From: Cliona cf. orientalis
Taxonomy: Eukaryota; Porifera; Demospongiae; Clionaida; Clionaidae
Reading direction: 5' to 3'
NCBI GenBank assembly: GCA_963930775.1
Contig: OZ005704.1
Location: 2,232,001-2,296,000, forward strand
Length of the DNA stretch: 64,000 bases
Shown here: piece by piece, positions 1 to 11,600 of the stretch
Numbering within the stretch: position 1 is the first letter of the stretch
Layout of the letters: each line of letters opens with the position of its first letter
Notes under the pieces: generated by a model
Told to the model about the DNA's origin: nothing
Seen by the model: the letters and a program-made list of their open reading frames with translations, nothing else
Databases searched by the model: none
Position numbers and translations under genes: made by a program

Positions 1-110
1 TTGTGGAATCAAGAGGCCTGCAGAACTTAAAATTAATCATAATATCGGGTGTTTGTCTAGAGCAAGGGAATAGGTTTTAGATCGCTTGTCCAAAGTCCTT
101 GTGGAAAAGT
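1..110 (+). pseudogene. Decayed cytoplasmic-module exon (R4-like, second half)
   Basis: This stretch aligns by eye with the R4 exon at 22977-23135: both carry a 'GTATTTGTCCAGAGCAA'-like block followed by 'GGAATAGGT'. Here the reading frame is degraded and no open frame covers it. It is probably the remains of a plus-strand R4-type receptor that continues to the left of the window. The left boundary is unknown because the window starts inside it. Confidence 0.5.
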
Positions 111-579
111 TAATGTCATTTGATATTAACATTTTACCCTTTCTTAACTTCACAGCATTTCAGCATAGATTCAATACCGGCTGAAACTCTGATTCTGCTC
201 CATTTAGCCTACACACTCGGTATCTATTCACTTGTATTCTACAGTGCTAGCTAGCTATGTCTTCATGGATTCATTGCATATCTGTGCTTTTTCAACAGTT
301 TCTTGCTTGCCTATAGCTGACGTGTACACTTTTAGCTATCCGTAGTGCTTGACACAGCTGTCACTAAAATGCAAAATTTGACACTACTGGAGGCATGATA
401 GCTATTGTCTAGACTTATTCAACCCGGAGGCAAAAATGCATAATCATAATTATAACTAAAGCTAATAAAAGTCTACTGCTCATGGATAAAGTAAGTCGTA
501 GTTACTATAATAATATAATTATACAATCTATATAACATTTAATTTTTAGCTATGAATACCTATACTCCATGCAGAAATC

Positions 580-733
580 AGGAGAGATTTTTACAGGCCC
601 TGGTGTACTTAAGATGGTTGGATCACCGGGTCAGAAAATTAAATGGCCAACACTAAATCGATGGAGAGTGTTTGTACAAAGTACCCATGGCACTGGGCTT
701 ATCCATGAAGGTATAGCATTCTACTGTATGAGG
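580..733 (+). pseudogene. Decayed cytoplasmic-module exon (R4-like, second half)
   Basis: Translated on the plus strand this reads FTGPGVLKMVGSPG, then RWRVFVQS and a decayed end. It clearly matches the R4 exon at 23465-23620 (VTGPGVLKMIGAPG, RWRVFIQS). The conserved terminal LLYE has become a degraded CMR and no flanking module half is intact. With the piece at 1-110 it shows that a second R4-type gene once lay to the left of R1, on the plus strand. Confidence 0.7.
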
Positions 734-854
734 TAATGCTATATCTAATCAATCATCTATAGCTATAATATTATATATTAAACTACAATAATCTATGCAT
801 GCCTGTAGAATCTTGGATCTGGCAGTGACACTATAATGACCTAGAAACAGTGGA

Positions 855-945
855 AATAACATGGTGATCGGGGTAACTACTGATAATACCTTAATTATAG
901 CAGCTATTACATCAGTTGTCAATAAAAGTAATTGCCTGTAACTGT
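855..945 (+). repeat. Copy of the tectonin-fragment 3' end
   Basis: The segment 'AACATGGTGATCGGGGTAA' followed by 'ATACCTTAATTATAGCAGC' matches the end of the tectonin-like ORF and its downstream flank at 8413-8505. It is too short to code on its own. It marks a segmental duplication linking the two ends of the R1/kinase locus. Confidence 0.6.
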
Positions 946-1488
946 GTCTATGAAACTTATTTTGTGTCAAAATAATGATAGCTAGTCAATGTGACCTGCA
1001 AACAACAATGTAACCTACTAATTTCATTTTTAATGTGAAAAATTGTGCAAATTTTGATGCAATGTGACCTCCAAACTTGAATGTAACCTGCAAACATAAG
1101 CTTTGAATGCAGCATTTTGGGCAATTTACCTGGTAAAGGGTCATTGAAAATCTCAGTATGACTAGTACTTATAGTGCTATTATACAGTCACCGTGACAGT
1201 GTGTGCCAGTAGTTTGTAGACAGTATTCAGGCTTAAGCTTCCTACAATGTCATAACATTTTATTCTTTCAGTACTACAGCATATAACACTGAAAAGCTTT
1301 AATTGGATTAGGGCCTATAGCTCACAAGTTGGTATTTAATTTGTAGTCAGTCAGAATGTCAGCGTACAATGTCATCCATGAATATCGTATCAGATTAATA
1401 CTATATCACTTGACAAGTGTGTTGTATAAGTAATAATCAAATTGATCTAGCTTACACCTTAACCATCATCATGTATGTGCATACAGAG
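946..1488. other. Non-coding; duplicated 3' flank of the receptor genes
   Basis: No gene is visible. From about 1120 the sequence (for example 'TTACCTGGTAAAGGGTCATTG') recurs at about 11130-11470 downstream of R2. The downstream flanks of R1 and R2 therefore belong to one duplicated block. Confidence 0.6.
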
Positions 1489-3990
1489 AGTGATCTTTTG
1501 CCAAACAGTTAAGGCACAGAGATTGTTCATTTGACCGTTATTATGTCATGTACCATGTCCCAAGGGAGGATAGCTTGTACCCCATTCCTACCAGAATATT
1601 CAATTGGCATAACAACATGACAGCGAGTGAGATACTTTGGTATAAACAAACATGGTTTAGTGTAACTTACAATTCCCAATGTTGTTCACTGAGCCGGTGG
1701 TGATACGAATCATTTACAAATGAGATATGCACAAAAGCATATCAATAACACATTCAATTGCACACAACTATTACAATACTTGTATAAAGCACATACACAC
1801 ATAATATATAATTGTTATTAGTGTTAAATGCAGCAGTTATGTAACAAACCTTTGGTATAGTTGCTATTATATATAGTTAGTTCAAGGGTCAGGCACGACT
1901 AAGCCCTAACTGCATGATGAGCTCACTAGATGGTGCAATAATAAGCACCCTCAGCCTCTCCTGAATCACTGCACGGTGTTGCACATCTGCTACGGTGAAA
2001 GTCTTTTGGAGGGTAAGCTAGGTTCTCCACATCAAGTACATCATCTGCTCGTGCAACTTCGCCATCTAATTCCTCATATATGCGGTTGGTATTGGGTTTG
2101 CGTATTGCTGTTATGGGTGTAGTGCACACTGGAACTGGTGCTTTCACTGTTTGGACTTTCACGAGCTGTACCTGAACTTTCCTGTATGCTCGGATTAAGA
2201 ATACTATGACTACAAGCAAAGCAGTGATGATACTTAGACCGATTAAAATCACAAATGTTAAGGAGACTCCAAATGAAATTTCATTTGAACCTTGAGTGCT
2301 CTCTATTAGTTTTAATTAATAAGTTGATAAATGGTATTATTATTTTTTTGGAAACTTACCTTGAATAATTGTCTTATTAGTATTAAATACCCCTTCCAGT
2401 ACAGCAGTGTACGTTCCATTATCTCCCGTCACATTAAAGCAATATTGCCCACTTGGTAGTGAAGACGAAGGAAGGCCTATTATCACAACATCTGAAGTGC
2501 TGTAGCTGGTTTGAGTAAAGCTTTTGCTGCTAGAAACACAGGTTTTATCTTCATTCTGCCAATATTTTATGCTACATAAACTATTATGCTGGCTGTATGT
2601 GTGAAATGTACACACAACACTGTTGGATGCCAACTTTATTGAAATACTGAAGAACGTGTTGGTTTTCTCTAGGGAAGTATATAGATTAAGTATTTAAAAG
2701 AGTGCAAAAACTTGAAATCATTATTTTCACCTCGCAGTGATTTTTTGCCAAACAGTTAAGGCACAGAGATTGTTCATTTGACCGTTATTATGTCATGTAC
2801 CATGTCTCAAGGGAGGATAGCATTAGCCTCGTACCCAGGCCCTTGATCAAAGGGCCTGGGTACGAGGCTAGGATAGCATGTACCCCATTCCTACCAGAAT
2901 ATTCAATTGGCATAACAACATGACAGAGTGAGATGCTTTGGTATAAACAAGCATGGTTTAGTGTAACTCACAATTCCCAATGTTGTTCACTGAGCCAGCG
3001 GTGATATGAATCATTTACAAATGAGATATGCACAAAAGCATATCAATAACACACTCAATTGCACACAACTATTGTATAAAGCACATACAAACGTATTATT
3101 GTTATTAGTGTTAAATGCAGCAGTTATGTAACAAACTTTTGGTATAGTTGCTATTATGGTTAGTTCAAGGGCCAGGCACAACTGAACCCTAACTGCATGA
3201 TGAGCTTACTAGATGGTGCAATAACAAGCACCCTCAGCCTCTCCTGAATCACTGCATGGTGTTGCACATCTGCTATGGTGAAAGTCTTTTGGAGGGTAAG
3301 CTAGGTTCTCCACATCAAGTAGTACTACCTCATCTGCGCGTGCAATGTCACCATCTAATTCCTCATATATGCGGTTGGTATTGGATTTACGTATTGCTGT
3401 TGTGGGTGTATAGTGCACACTGGAACTGGTGCTTTCATTGTTTGGACTTTTACGAGCTGTACCTGAACTTTCCTGTACGCTCGGATTAAGAATACTATGA
3501 CTACAAGCAAAGCAGTGATGATACTTAGACCGATTAAAATCACAAATGTTAAAGAGACTCCAAATGAAATTTCATTTGAACCTTGAGTGCTCTCTATTAG
3601 TTTTAATTAGTAAGTTGATAAATGGTATTTGGAAACCTACCTTGAATAGTTGTCTTGTTATTATTAAATGTCCCTTCTAGTACAGCAGTGTACGTTCCAT
3701 TATCTCCTGTCACATTAAAGCAATATTGCCCACTTGATAATGAAGACGAAGGAAGGCCTATTATCACAACATCTGAAGTTCTGTAGCTGGTTTGAGTAAA
3801 GCTTTTGCTGCTAGAAACACAGGTTTTATCTTCATTCAGCCAATATTCTATGCCACATAAACTGTTATGCTGGCTGTATGTGTGAAATGCACACACAACA
3901 CTGTTGGATGCCAAATTTATTGAAGCACTGAAGAACGTGTTAGTATTCTCTGGGGAAGTAGGTTAAGCATTTAAAAGAGTGCAAAAACTT
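1489..3990 (-). repeat. Tandem duplication of the last two R1 exons (two units of about 1.25 kb)
   Basis: Unit 1 (about 1489-2736) and unit 2 (about 2737-3990) align over their full length, including flank, last exon, intron and penultimate exon. Both begin with the same 'TTTTGCCAAACAGTTAAGGC' block. Unit 2 carries a 47-bp palindromic insertion at 2824-2870 that unit 1 lacks, and a two-base insertion in the tail exon near 3408. Each unit keeps usable splice sites of the same phase, so either pair of exons could end the R1 transcript. Confidence 0.85.
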
Positions 3991-5333
3991 GAAATCATTA
4001 TTTTTACCGCGCACTGCTATGGGATATGATGCTGGTCCACCCCCAAGAACATTAGCTGCTGATATTGAGACATTAACACCAAGAGAGGCCGAACTACAGG
4101 CTGATCCTTCATAGGTAAATGAATGCTGACACACTCCATTTACACAGGAGGAAGCTGGGACTGTAGCTGATCCACAACTAACACCAGATACAGAATTGTT
4201 ATAGGTTAGGGCATATGAGATCTCAATATCATCAATCCCAGCAGAAATAATAAATGAAGGCTGTATTGAATATTTCGTACAGTAATAAGTATATTATTAT
4301 TATTTTTAGTTAGTCTTGAACTTACTATCTCATTAAACTGCACTATAAAGCCAGTAGTATTTCCTGACGAATATGAATAGCGGGAAATTATAGCATGAAC
4401 TATTGGAGGCTCTGGAACTGCAAAATATTATTTTTGCTGTGTTATCTATTGTTACAGTCACTGTAACGGTAAGTATTAAAGACTACCTTTTAAAATCACC
4501 TGAATATGATCGCTAATACTGCCAATGGTTCGATATGTAGTATATTCATGACAAAATTCACTTTGTACAGCAAATGTGCACAAATTTCCAGTGGTGCTTA
4601 CTTGAAAGTGATTACAAGAAGCACTGTTATGTGCCGTTGTGTCAAGACAGATTCCACAACCAGTGGATCGGACAGTGTAGTGGACAGCAGCACATGCTGG
4701 AACAATATCATTCCAATTAAATATAAGGTGATTTTGATCTGCACTTTCCAAGTGGATTTCAGATGGTGGTGGATAAGCTGTACATATTATAGTATACCTG
4801 AGCACTAATACATTATCATCACAAAAACTGAATCAAACTTACTTGTGAAATTAGTGGTTGTGATATATCTTGAGCCAATGATAATTTCATCTACAAGAGT
4901 GTCGTACGCACAAACAACAGTTTTTCCAATCAAATCTGTCGTATATGTAATATTGAGTTGTGATCTGTAGAAATTATTCTCAATTCCAAGGGTACGCCAG
5001 GCTATGGTGCCACCTCCTGTGCACTCTGAGTCTCCAAAAGTTCCTTCAAACTCCCTATGGAGCAGGAGGATTTCAGGTAACATGCATGCATCCTGAAGTG
5101 CAGCTCCTTTCCACACAGTGGTGTCAGACTCTTCATTAGTCCCGTTGATCACACATTCAAAGGTCAAATTGTGTCCAGGGCAGGAGCAATCATTAATCAA
5201 TAAAAGCCCACTTTGGATTGTGCATCCTGTATTGATATAATATTTGAAGTTCATGTCTATAATATTCAGTGAGAGAAGCTGTATACTTACCCTGAGCAAG
5301 GAAGAAGCTTAAAAGGATTGCTGATCGAAACAT
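1926..5333 (-). CDS. Receptor R1: Ig-FN3-FN3 single-pass protein with two alternative 3' ends
   Basis: Exons (high to low): 5291-5333, 4843-5226, 4487-4777, 4326-4417, 4008-4260, then either 3641-3949 plus 3355-3593, or 2360-2668 plus 1926-2302. The long form is 582 aa and the short form 536 aa. Exon 1 encodes a signal peptide (MFRSAILLSFFLAQ). Exon 2 looks Ig-like (paired Cys, TVWKG, late VVCAYD). Exon 3 is FN3-like and exons 4+5 form a second FN3 domain. The next exon is a membrane-proximal domain, followed by a TM helix (SIITALLVVIVFLI). The long-form tail has IYEELD, ENLAYPP and a terminal YYCTI. In the short form an extra AT near 3408 shifts frame and removes all these Tyr motifs. The YEEL site resembles Src-type SH2 ligands by known consensus; ligand and signalling role are not shown. 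Domain calls are by eye. Confidence 0.8.
2824..2870. mobile_element. 47-bp palindromic insertion, TAGCCTCG family
   Basis: TAGCCTCGTACCCAGGCCC and its reverse complement flank a 9-base centre. A direct repeat GGATAGCAT lies on both sides, as expected for a target-site duplication. The paralogous site in unit 1 (near 1575) has no insertion. It is therefore a young, very small non-autonomous DNA element. Confidence 0.8.
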
Positions 5334-5425
5334 TGCCCAGCTTGAAAATGATTGTTGTATGATTATGCCAGAGCATTGACTATTATTGTATACCCAGTAA
5401 TTATTGTTGGTCATCAATTGTAATA

Positions 5426-5436
5426 CGCATGCGCAC
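5426..5436. promoter_or_regulatory. NRF-1-like palindrome upstream of R1
   Basis: ACGCATGCGCA fits the NRF-1-type consensus YGCGCAYGCGCR apart from one end base. It lies about 95 bp upstream of the R1 start codon, between R1 and the divergent kinase fragment. Similar sites occur upstream of R2 and between R3 and R4. Binding is inferred only from consensus. Confidence 0.5.
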
Positions 5437-5494
5437 TACGCCTAAACATGACATTCACATGCTATGCAGGATGACACGCACATTTATATTATAG

Positions 5495-7253
5495 ATACGC
5501 CCCTTTAGATCATGAAAAGCTTGGTAGTGGACAGTTTGGCATAGTCTACAGAGGTGTGTGGCAGCAAACAGCTGACTCAGAGGAGGACTCAAACGTGGAG
5601 GTGGCGGAGAAGACAATGGAGGAAGGAGCCAGTGAGGAAGAGAGGGTCAAATTCCTACAGGAGGCAGCCATCATGGGACAGTTCAGGAATCATCCAAACA
5701 TTTTCCGAATATTAGGAATCATTCTTGATGCCCCAGTAAGTAATAATACGTCTACATGGTGGATGTTTAGAGGAGACCAATAATTTTTTGATTATTACAT
5801 GTCATCAAATTAAAATTAAATTGAATGGTGCAGCATGATTTTAGACAATGAAAGTGTACAGGCAAATTACATTTGAAATTTTACTTCTTTTACAGTACAA
5901 GATTGTGACAGAGTTGATGCATATAGAGGTGACTTTCACCATTATCTTGTGACACTAAAACCCGAGTAAGACCATGCACTAGCTTACCATTTCAAAAATT
6001 GCAATGACAATAAGATTAACTTTTTTTGCAGCCCTGATCAACCTGTTGCTACTGATCATGAACTGGGCCCCACATTGTTGAGCTACACACGTCAGGTTGC
6101 ACTCGGTCTGATGTACCTTTCCTTCAAGAAATTCGTCCATCGAGACATAGCAGCGAGGAACATACTGGTCAATGATGAGGGGATATGCAAGGTAAAGTGG
6201 AATATTATTGACATGCATGTGCACACTCAAACACACATGGACACAATATATTAATTCACAACGACAATTAATCCTATTGATCCATATCATCTTAAGTACA
6301 CACTGTGAAAGGTAGCCACTCACATGCATGCATGTGCATGTGATAATTTCATGGCTATTTTTGTTATGTACATAGATTGCTGATTTTGGTTTATCTCGTG
6401 ATTTATTGCATGAAAACTACTACGTTTCTCATGGAGGAAAAGTTCCTGTGAAATGGACAGCCCCTGAAGCCATAAACTATCGAAAATACTCAACGGCCAG
6501 TGATGTGTGGAGCTATGGCTGCCTACTCTTTGAGATCTGGTCCCTGGGAGTCAAACCTTTCCACGTTGTCTCCAATAAAGAAGTGAGAGGAATGTATCAA
6601 TACCTTATAGGCCCTACCTGTGATTACATACCGTGATATGTTGGCATAGGTCTAGATTAATACTCATTATGAGTAACTGAAACATCAAGATATTATTAAT
6701 TCAATTTTGATAACACATAATACAGGCTGTTGGAAAAATTGACTCTAGCTACCGGTTCCCTCCCCCGCCTGGATGCCCTAAGGCCGTCTATCAGATCATG
6801 ATTAAGTGCTGGTGAGTCTCTCTGTAGTGTTACTAAGTGAGTGATTAGCATAAGATTATCATGACTGTGTGCCATAATATGCTAGACTAAGTGTGTCCAT
6901 GTGTGTAAGTGAGTGTGCATGACATAATATGACAATGTGTATGTGTGTGCGTACATGTAAAATGCATCAACTGACTCCATACTATAAATCCATTAAGAAG
7001 ATACCAACAGTGCCCACAAAAATTGTCTATGGCATATATAACTCTCACTCATGTGTACAGGCACCCAACTACTGCATCAAGGCCATCTCCAAGTGGCATT
7101 GTAACTAGACTCTCCCACCCTGACTTCCAGATCCTCAAGTGGTCTCAAAAGGACCTTGATGCCACTAGTGAGAGGGCAAGGACCCTGGGGGCTCCTCTGA
7201 CTGAAGGACATGCACTCTACAAGGGACTGCAGCAAACATATAATAAAAACTAG
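5495..7253 (+). pseudogene. Truncated, frameshifted receptor tyrosine kinase domain
   Basis: Six exon-like blocks with good splice signals: about 5495-5735, 5896-5965, 6032-6191, 6376-6582, 6726-6811 and 7061-7253. They encode the glycine loop GSGQFG, a VAEKT lysine strand (usually VAVK), the RTK catalytic loop [28 protein letters not shown] and SDVWSYG, ending LGAPLTEGHALYKGL. This is a receptor-type Tyr kinase of the sponge kind. Exon 2 is 70 bp instead of the 68 needed: an extra AT after ATGCAT shifts frame in the hinge and gives a stop at once. No signal peptide, ectodomain or TM exon precedes it; only about 160 bp separate it from the divergent R1 start. I call it a 5'-truncated pseudogene. 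An assembly error in exon 2 is possible but would not explain the missing 5' part. Confidence 0.85.
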
Positions 7254-7739
7254 ATAGTGCTGTGTATAGACTGTATACTGTTACTTAAAGTATCCATTTC
7301 TATATTGTTACAGTATAGTATTCTTTAATGATCCTGCCTCTACTATGATGGTTGCCTTCACTAATCACACCAGCTAGCTTGATCTTCAGACTAACAGTAT
7401 TAGTGCCCACAAATAATATTATAGCAGGGTATAGGCTCTGTTAATGTCTCTGGAGTGTACAACCATGGAGGGTACAGCAACTTGAAAAGTGCCACCTACA
7501 TAAATTATATAATTATAGCTATGTGCTTTTCTTACAAGTACCAGTTTGAGCCTGGACACAGCTGCTATATAGAGTAGTAACTCTTAATCTACTACATGAG
7601 TACTAGTTCATGTAGTTGAAAGATAAACAGTGCATGGGAATGGACGGAAGCTAATTTAGTGTATATTAAATATGATCATCAAACATTATAAAATTCAACC
7701 TGGTTCATCATCACTGTCTCTACCAACTAGCTACCTGTG
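7254..7739. other. Non-coding spacer
   Basis: AT-rich sequence between the kinase stop codon and the tectonin-like fragment. I see no gene, RNA or clear repeat in it. Confidence 0.5.
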
Positions 7740-8439
7740 GGGTGTTGATAGCCGGTATTATATATTATATTAAGAATGGAAGATATAGTCGGAGTTCCTA
7801 ATGTTGCAATGTCTACTGTCGACGGCCTTGCAGCGATGCCAGCAGTTGGATACATGCTAACGGTAGACTGGATCGAATGATTGACGTCAATGAAGAGAAT
7901 ATAATATGGTGTGTCAATGTGCATGGTCAAATTCATGTTACGTTAGGCCAACTAATGGTAGTGGAAACTGGCTATAAATTTCAGGGATGAATGGTCCTGA
8001 CTGTAGACCTCCTTGCTTTTCTGACGTATTAGTGTCAAACAGTGGATTTGTATGGGCCATTTCTAAGCAGAATCAAACATATTATATCTTATGCCAACGT
8101 GAAATTACTTATCGGTGTGCAAACAATGATATCTGGCTCATTGATGCTGAGCTGTCTCTGGTACACATTGAAGCAGGTGATGAAGAAGTATGGGCTGTCG
8201 ATGCTAACAACCACATCTTCAAACATCCAGTTAATGGCAGTGGAGAATGGAGCAGTGTTCCAGGAGAAATGAGATACATATCTGCATCAGGAAATGCTCA
8301 TATCATATTCTGGGGAATAGCTCCAAATGATAGTCTCCATGTGTGTGTGAAACCATGCTCAGGAGACTGGCAGTATGTTGGAGGATCTTTCAACCAGATT
8401 GATGGTGGAAACAACATGGTGATTGGGATAATACCTTAA
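7740..8439 (+). pseudogene. Tectonin-type beta-propeller lectin fragment
   Basis: The open part (7987-8439, 150 aa) has repeated WAV/WGI strands and the pattern 'EWSSVPGEMRYISASGN', then WGIAPNDSLHVC and DWQYVGG. This is typical of tectonin/tachylectin-like repeats (W-x-x-V-x-G, then WG-x-n-x-x-D). Upstream, 7850-7980 reads as another repeat (NGRLDRMIDVNEENIIWCVN) but in a different frame, with a stop after NGSGNWL. There is no signal peptide. It therefore looks like a decayed gene with two or three readable repeats. A small intact gene starting at 7987 is less likely. Confidence 0.65.
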
Positions 8440-8574
8440 TTACAGCAGCTATTACATCAGTTGTAATAACCGACAGAATAAATGTAAGTAAGTAGCCTTT
8501 AACTGTGTATACTATCACACACATGAATATACTTAGTCTAGTACATCTAATAATATCAAGAGTAGTCACTCACT

Positions 8575-8705
8575 GAGTGTACGGAGGGACTCACCAGCAC
8601 TTACCATAATCATGATCTAATAGATGGCCTTAGGGCATCCAGGAGGGGGAGGGAGCCGGTAGCCAGAGTCAATTTTTCTAACAGCCCGTATTATGTGTTA
8701 TCATA
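8575..8705 (-). pseudogene. Inverted copy of kinase exon 5 with flanking intron
   Basis: On the minus strand this matches the kinase block 6726-6811 (PPPPGCPKA is readable) together with its donor and part of both introns. It is therefore a DNA-level copy, not a retrocopy. The acceptor AG has become GG, a codon has become a stop, and about four bases are inserted before the conserved GTGCTGGTGAG. It is non-functional. Confidence 0.8.
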
Positions 8706-10285
8706 ATTTTAGTATCTTGTATGGTAGCAACATCCAATGTTGTACTATCACGCCATGGTGGTCCCCCACAAATTGTGATCCCTCCAGCCCGTGACAGCAT
8801 GTCCACTGCACCGATTATATAAATTATTATGGTCCCCAGGACAAATCCTCGGAGACTAACCCTGCCATATAGACCCTCAGGACTTACCTTTTTGCTAATC
8901 GAAACCCAGCCCCTGACCCCTCTCATAAAATTGAATGGTGGGGGACCCATGATGCACAGTTGCCATGGATGGTCCTTAATAGTATGACAGTACTCAAAGT
9001 GACACGAAAATTGATAATAAGATGTTACTTACTCATACTTATTGTACGATCTTATCACAGATGTGTAGCTAAATTAATAGAGTTACCCTGTCATGTCCAT
9101 ACAAACATGTTACTGACGCTAAGTTGGACTTGACTGTCATGTAGCTACCTGGATAGGATACCATTGTTATGGGGACTATTTATCTCAGAAGAATCTAATT
9201 GCACCAGCATGATCAAACGAGTGCATGTGTACTTAGCTACTCTTTTAACTGATCTGATAGTTTAACATTCATTCTGACAAGGGTGCATGTAGATAATGGG
9301 GGGGGGGGGGGCTAGGGGGCTGAAGCTCCCCCCCCCCCCCCCCCCCCCCAGATTTTTCACCATAAACTAGCTATGTACAATCAAGGGCTTATCAAGTCGT
9401 GGCTCGATAAGCCCTTGGTATAATATTTTCATTTCAAAGGGACGAGCCACTCTCTCATTAAATTATTTATAACACCACTGCCACGGTGGCCATCCAAATA
9501 ATAAGTAGGAGTGCATGGTTACAAAATTGGGTGTGGCAACACAAGCCCCCGCCCCTCCCCCCCCCCCCCCCCCCCCCACTACGAAAAAGTTGTCTACACC
9601 CATGATTCAGGACGGTCAGAATTGAATTCTTCACTGTATTGCCATACTTCGATCTGCCTGAATGTGATCCTCTTCCTTCCTCCTTCAGCCAGGGTTCAAA
9701 GGTGGCTAATGAGTCAATCAATGCTTCAGTAGCTAGCTATCACAGGCTAGGTGTGCCAGGAGTTGATATGGCTTACTCAGTCCATTGCTGAGAATTTGTC
9801 AGTCAGATAGCTATAGCTATGCATAACACAACAACACACACACAGGCTCCTTTTCACAGTTTTAAAATACTCATTGAGATGTCGATAATTCTCCAGCAAC
9901 AGGTAGCCTCTGGCCTCGACTATCCAACGTCAATTGCTAGTAGCCTCGTCCCCAGGCCACTAAATTGCTAGTGCGCAAGCCCAATTGGCCCATGCACTCA
10001 TACGAGCGGTACAGGGTCAGTCGTTAATCGCTCGTTCCAGTATTCCACCGTTCCACCATTCCACTATTCCATTCCAACGTTCCATGTTTCATTGAATCTA
10101 GATTAAATTCCCTCTGATGTGACTTGGGTAACCCAAACTGGGTCAAAAATGCATGCATGATCAAGCAGCTACGTGTACCATAATGGTTTTGTTATAGTCT
10201 TAAGCTTAGAGTGCATAATTATTAAGTGTGTTTGGCCTTAATAGTTAGAGCTCTAATAATGCAGTTCTATATTAATTTCATGCAG
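8706..10285. other. Non-coding, repeat-rich spacer
   Basis: No convincing gene. It holds the G/C homopolymer hairpin near 9298-9350, a short hairpin at about 9378-9420 ('AAGGGCTTATC' and 'GATAAGCCCTT'), a C tract at about 9557-9577, a lone TAGCCTCGTCCCCAGG element end at about 9942, and a run of TTCCA-type short repeats at about 10040-10090. The short ORFs across the C tract are low-complexity artefacts. Confidence 0.5.
9298..9350. repeat. Poly-G / poly-C inverted tract
   Basis: About 14 G, then 'CTAGGGGGCTGAAGCT', then about 23 C. The two tracts can pair as a hairpin and the G side is G-quadruplex prone. Homopolymer length in an assembly is unreliable. Confidence 0.8.
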
Positions 10286-10900
10286 TCTTCACCATCACCG
10301 ACATAATAATGTGGTCATCTCCTCCACCATCAGGATCAGCCTCAAACAATAATACCAATACACATGGAATGATTACTGTAACCCTCACACATGTGCCGAG
10401 GGTTAATAACAATATTATAATCATTGTTGGTATAGTTGGATTTCTAGTGGTGGTGATATCACTCATTAATATTGTCTTTGTACTTTTGTATTGTAAGTGC
10501 ACCAGAAAAATTGCCAGACGAACTCATAATCAAACTAACACTACGATTCAGAATACAACTGGAATTGTGGAAGAGTTCAGTACGACAGAAAATTTAATTT
10601 TGAGTTTATGTAATAATTATTTATTGCATGTGCACTGAATTAAATATTATTATTGTTTCCTGGCCATAAGATTATCACTATGGCTCACCTTCATGAATCA
10701 GAGTCATTCATCCTGATAATAATATTATTATAATTTATCTGTTGCAGTATCGTCCATCAAGTGATCAATCATTATATTATATTGAAATTGATGAAATTGA
10801 AGGTGCTGCAAGTGATCAACCACATTATTATGAAGTTGCCGATTCTGCTGGCAGAGATAGCTTAGTGAATAATGATGGATACCTATTATTGATACAATAA
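10286..10900 (+). CDS. Orphan TM segment with Tyr-rich tail (partial gene)
   Basis: An exon starting at 10286 (acceptor TGCAG, phase 1) encodes a Ser/Asn-rich stalk with glycosylation sites, then a TM helix (IIIIVGIVGFLVVVISLINI), a Cys and basic residues. A second exon at 10748-10900 (acceptor TTGCAG) gives 51 codons including the stop, with YRPSSDQ, LYYIEID, HYYEVAD and NDGYLLL. The donor of the first exon is unclear (candidates around 10566-10600). I found no ectodomain exons upstream. It resembles the membrane and tail part of a type I receptor with several Tyr docking sites. It is either a partial gene or a relic; the function is unknown. Confidence 0.5.
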
Positions 10901-11089
10901 CTGTTTCATCTAATTCTGCATAATAATGTCAATGATAATTTAATCATGAGCTTCTGAATCAAAGTGAAAATTAATAAGGTTCATACATAGTGACTATGTT
11001 ATATTAATAGCAATTATACCATTAATTATCAGTGTAGCAACTGTGCCCTGATAACTATATTACAGGGATAGGTGGAAGCTAGCATTAGA

Positions 11090-11600
11090 AAGGTGGAATC
11101 AGGTGTAATAATTTTATGTCAGTGTGCAATTCACCTGGTAAAGGGTCATTGAAGATCTCAGTGTGACTCAGTGCTCACCGTCACAGTGTGTGCCAGTAGT
11201 TTGTAAACTGTATTCAGCTTAAGCTTCCTATATAATATTATTATTCTTTCAGTGGTACATCATGTAACACTGAAAGGCTTTGGATTATAGGGCCTAACAA
11301 GAATATATAATTATAGCTCACAAGTTACTTTATAGTCGGTCAGAATGTCAACGTACAATGTAGCTAATCCATAAAATTAATCTTAGCAAAATTAATGGTA
11401 TCAGATTATAATATCTTGAATACTATCACCGCAGTAATTTTGTGTGTTGTGTAAGTTAATCTAGCTTACACTTTAACCATCATGTATGTGCATACAAAGA
11501 CTCAGTGATCTTTTGCCAAACAATTAACAATGTTGTAAGGCATGGAGATTGTTCATTTGGCCATTATTATGTCATGTACCATGTCCTAAGGGAGGATATA
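11090..11600. repeat. Duplicated downstream flank (copy of about 1085-1600)
   Basis: Blocks such as 'GTGTGTGCCAGTAGTTTGTA' and 'TGTCATGTACCATGTCC' occur in the same order downstream of R1 and R2. The R2 locus is therefore a segmental duplicate of the R1 locus that includes the 3' flank. The surrounding 10901-11933 has no gene. Confidence 0.75.

Noticed and set aside
1926..2302. Classic ITAM or ITIM in the receptor tails
   Set aside because: YEEL and YCTI are about 42 residues apart (an ITAM needs 6-12) and the -2 residues do not fit the strict ITIM consensus.
9467..9732. Gly-rich and Pro-rich ORFs
   Set aside because: They cross a C homopolymer whose length is unreliable; no other support.
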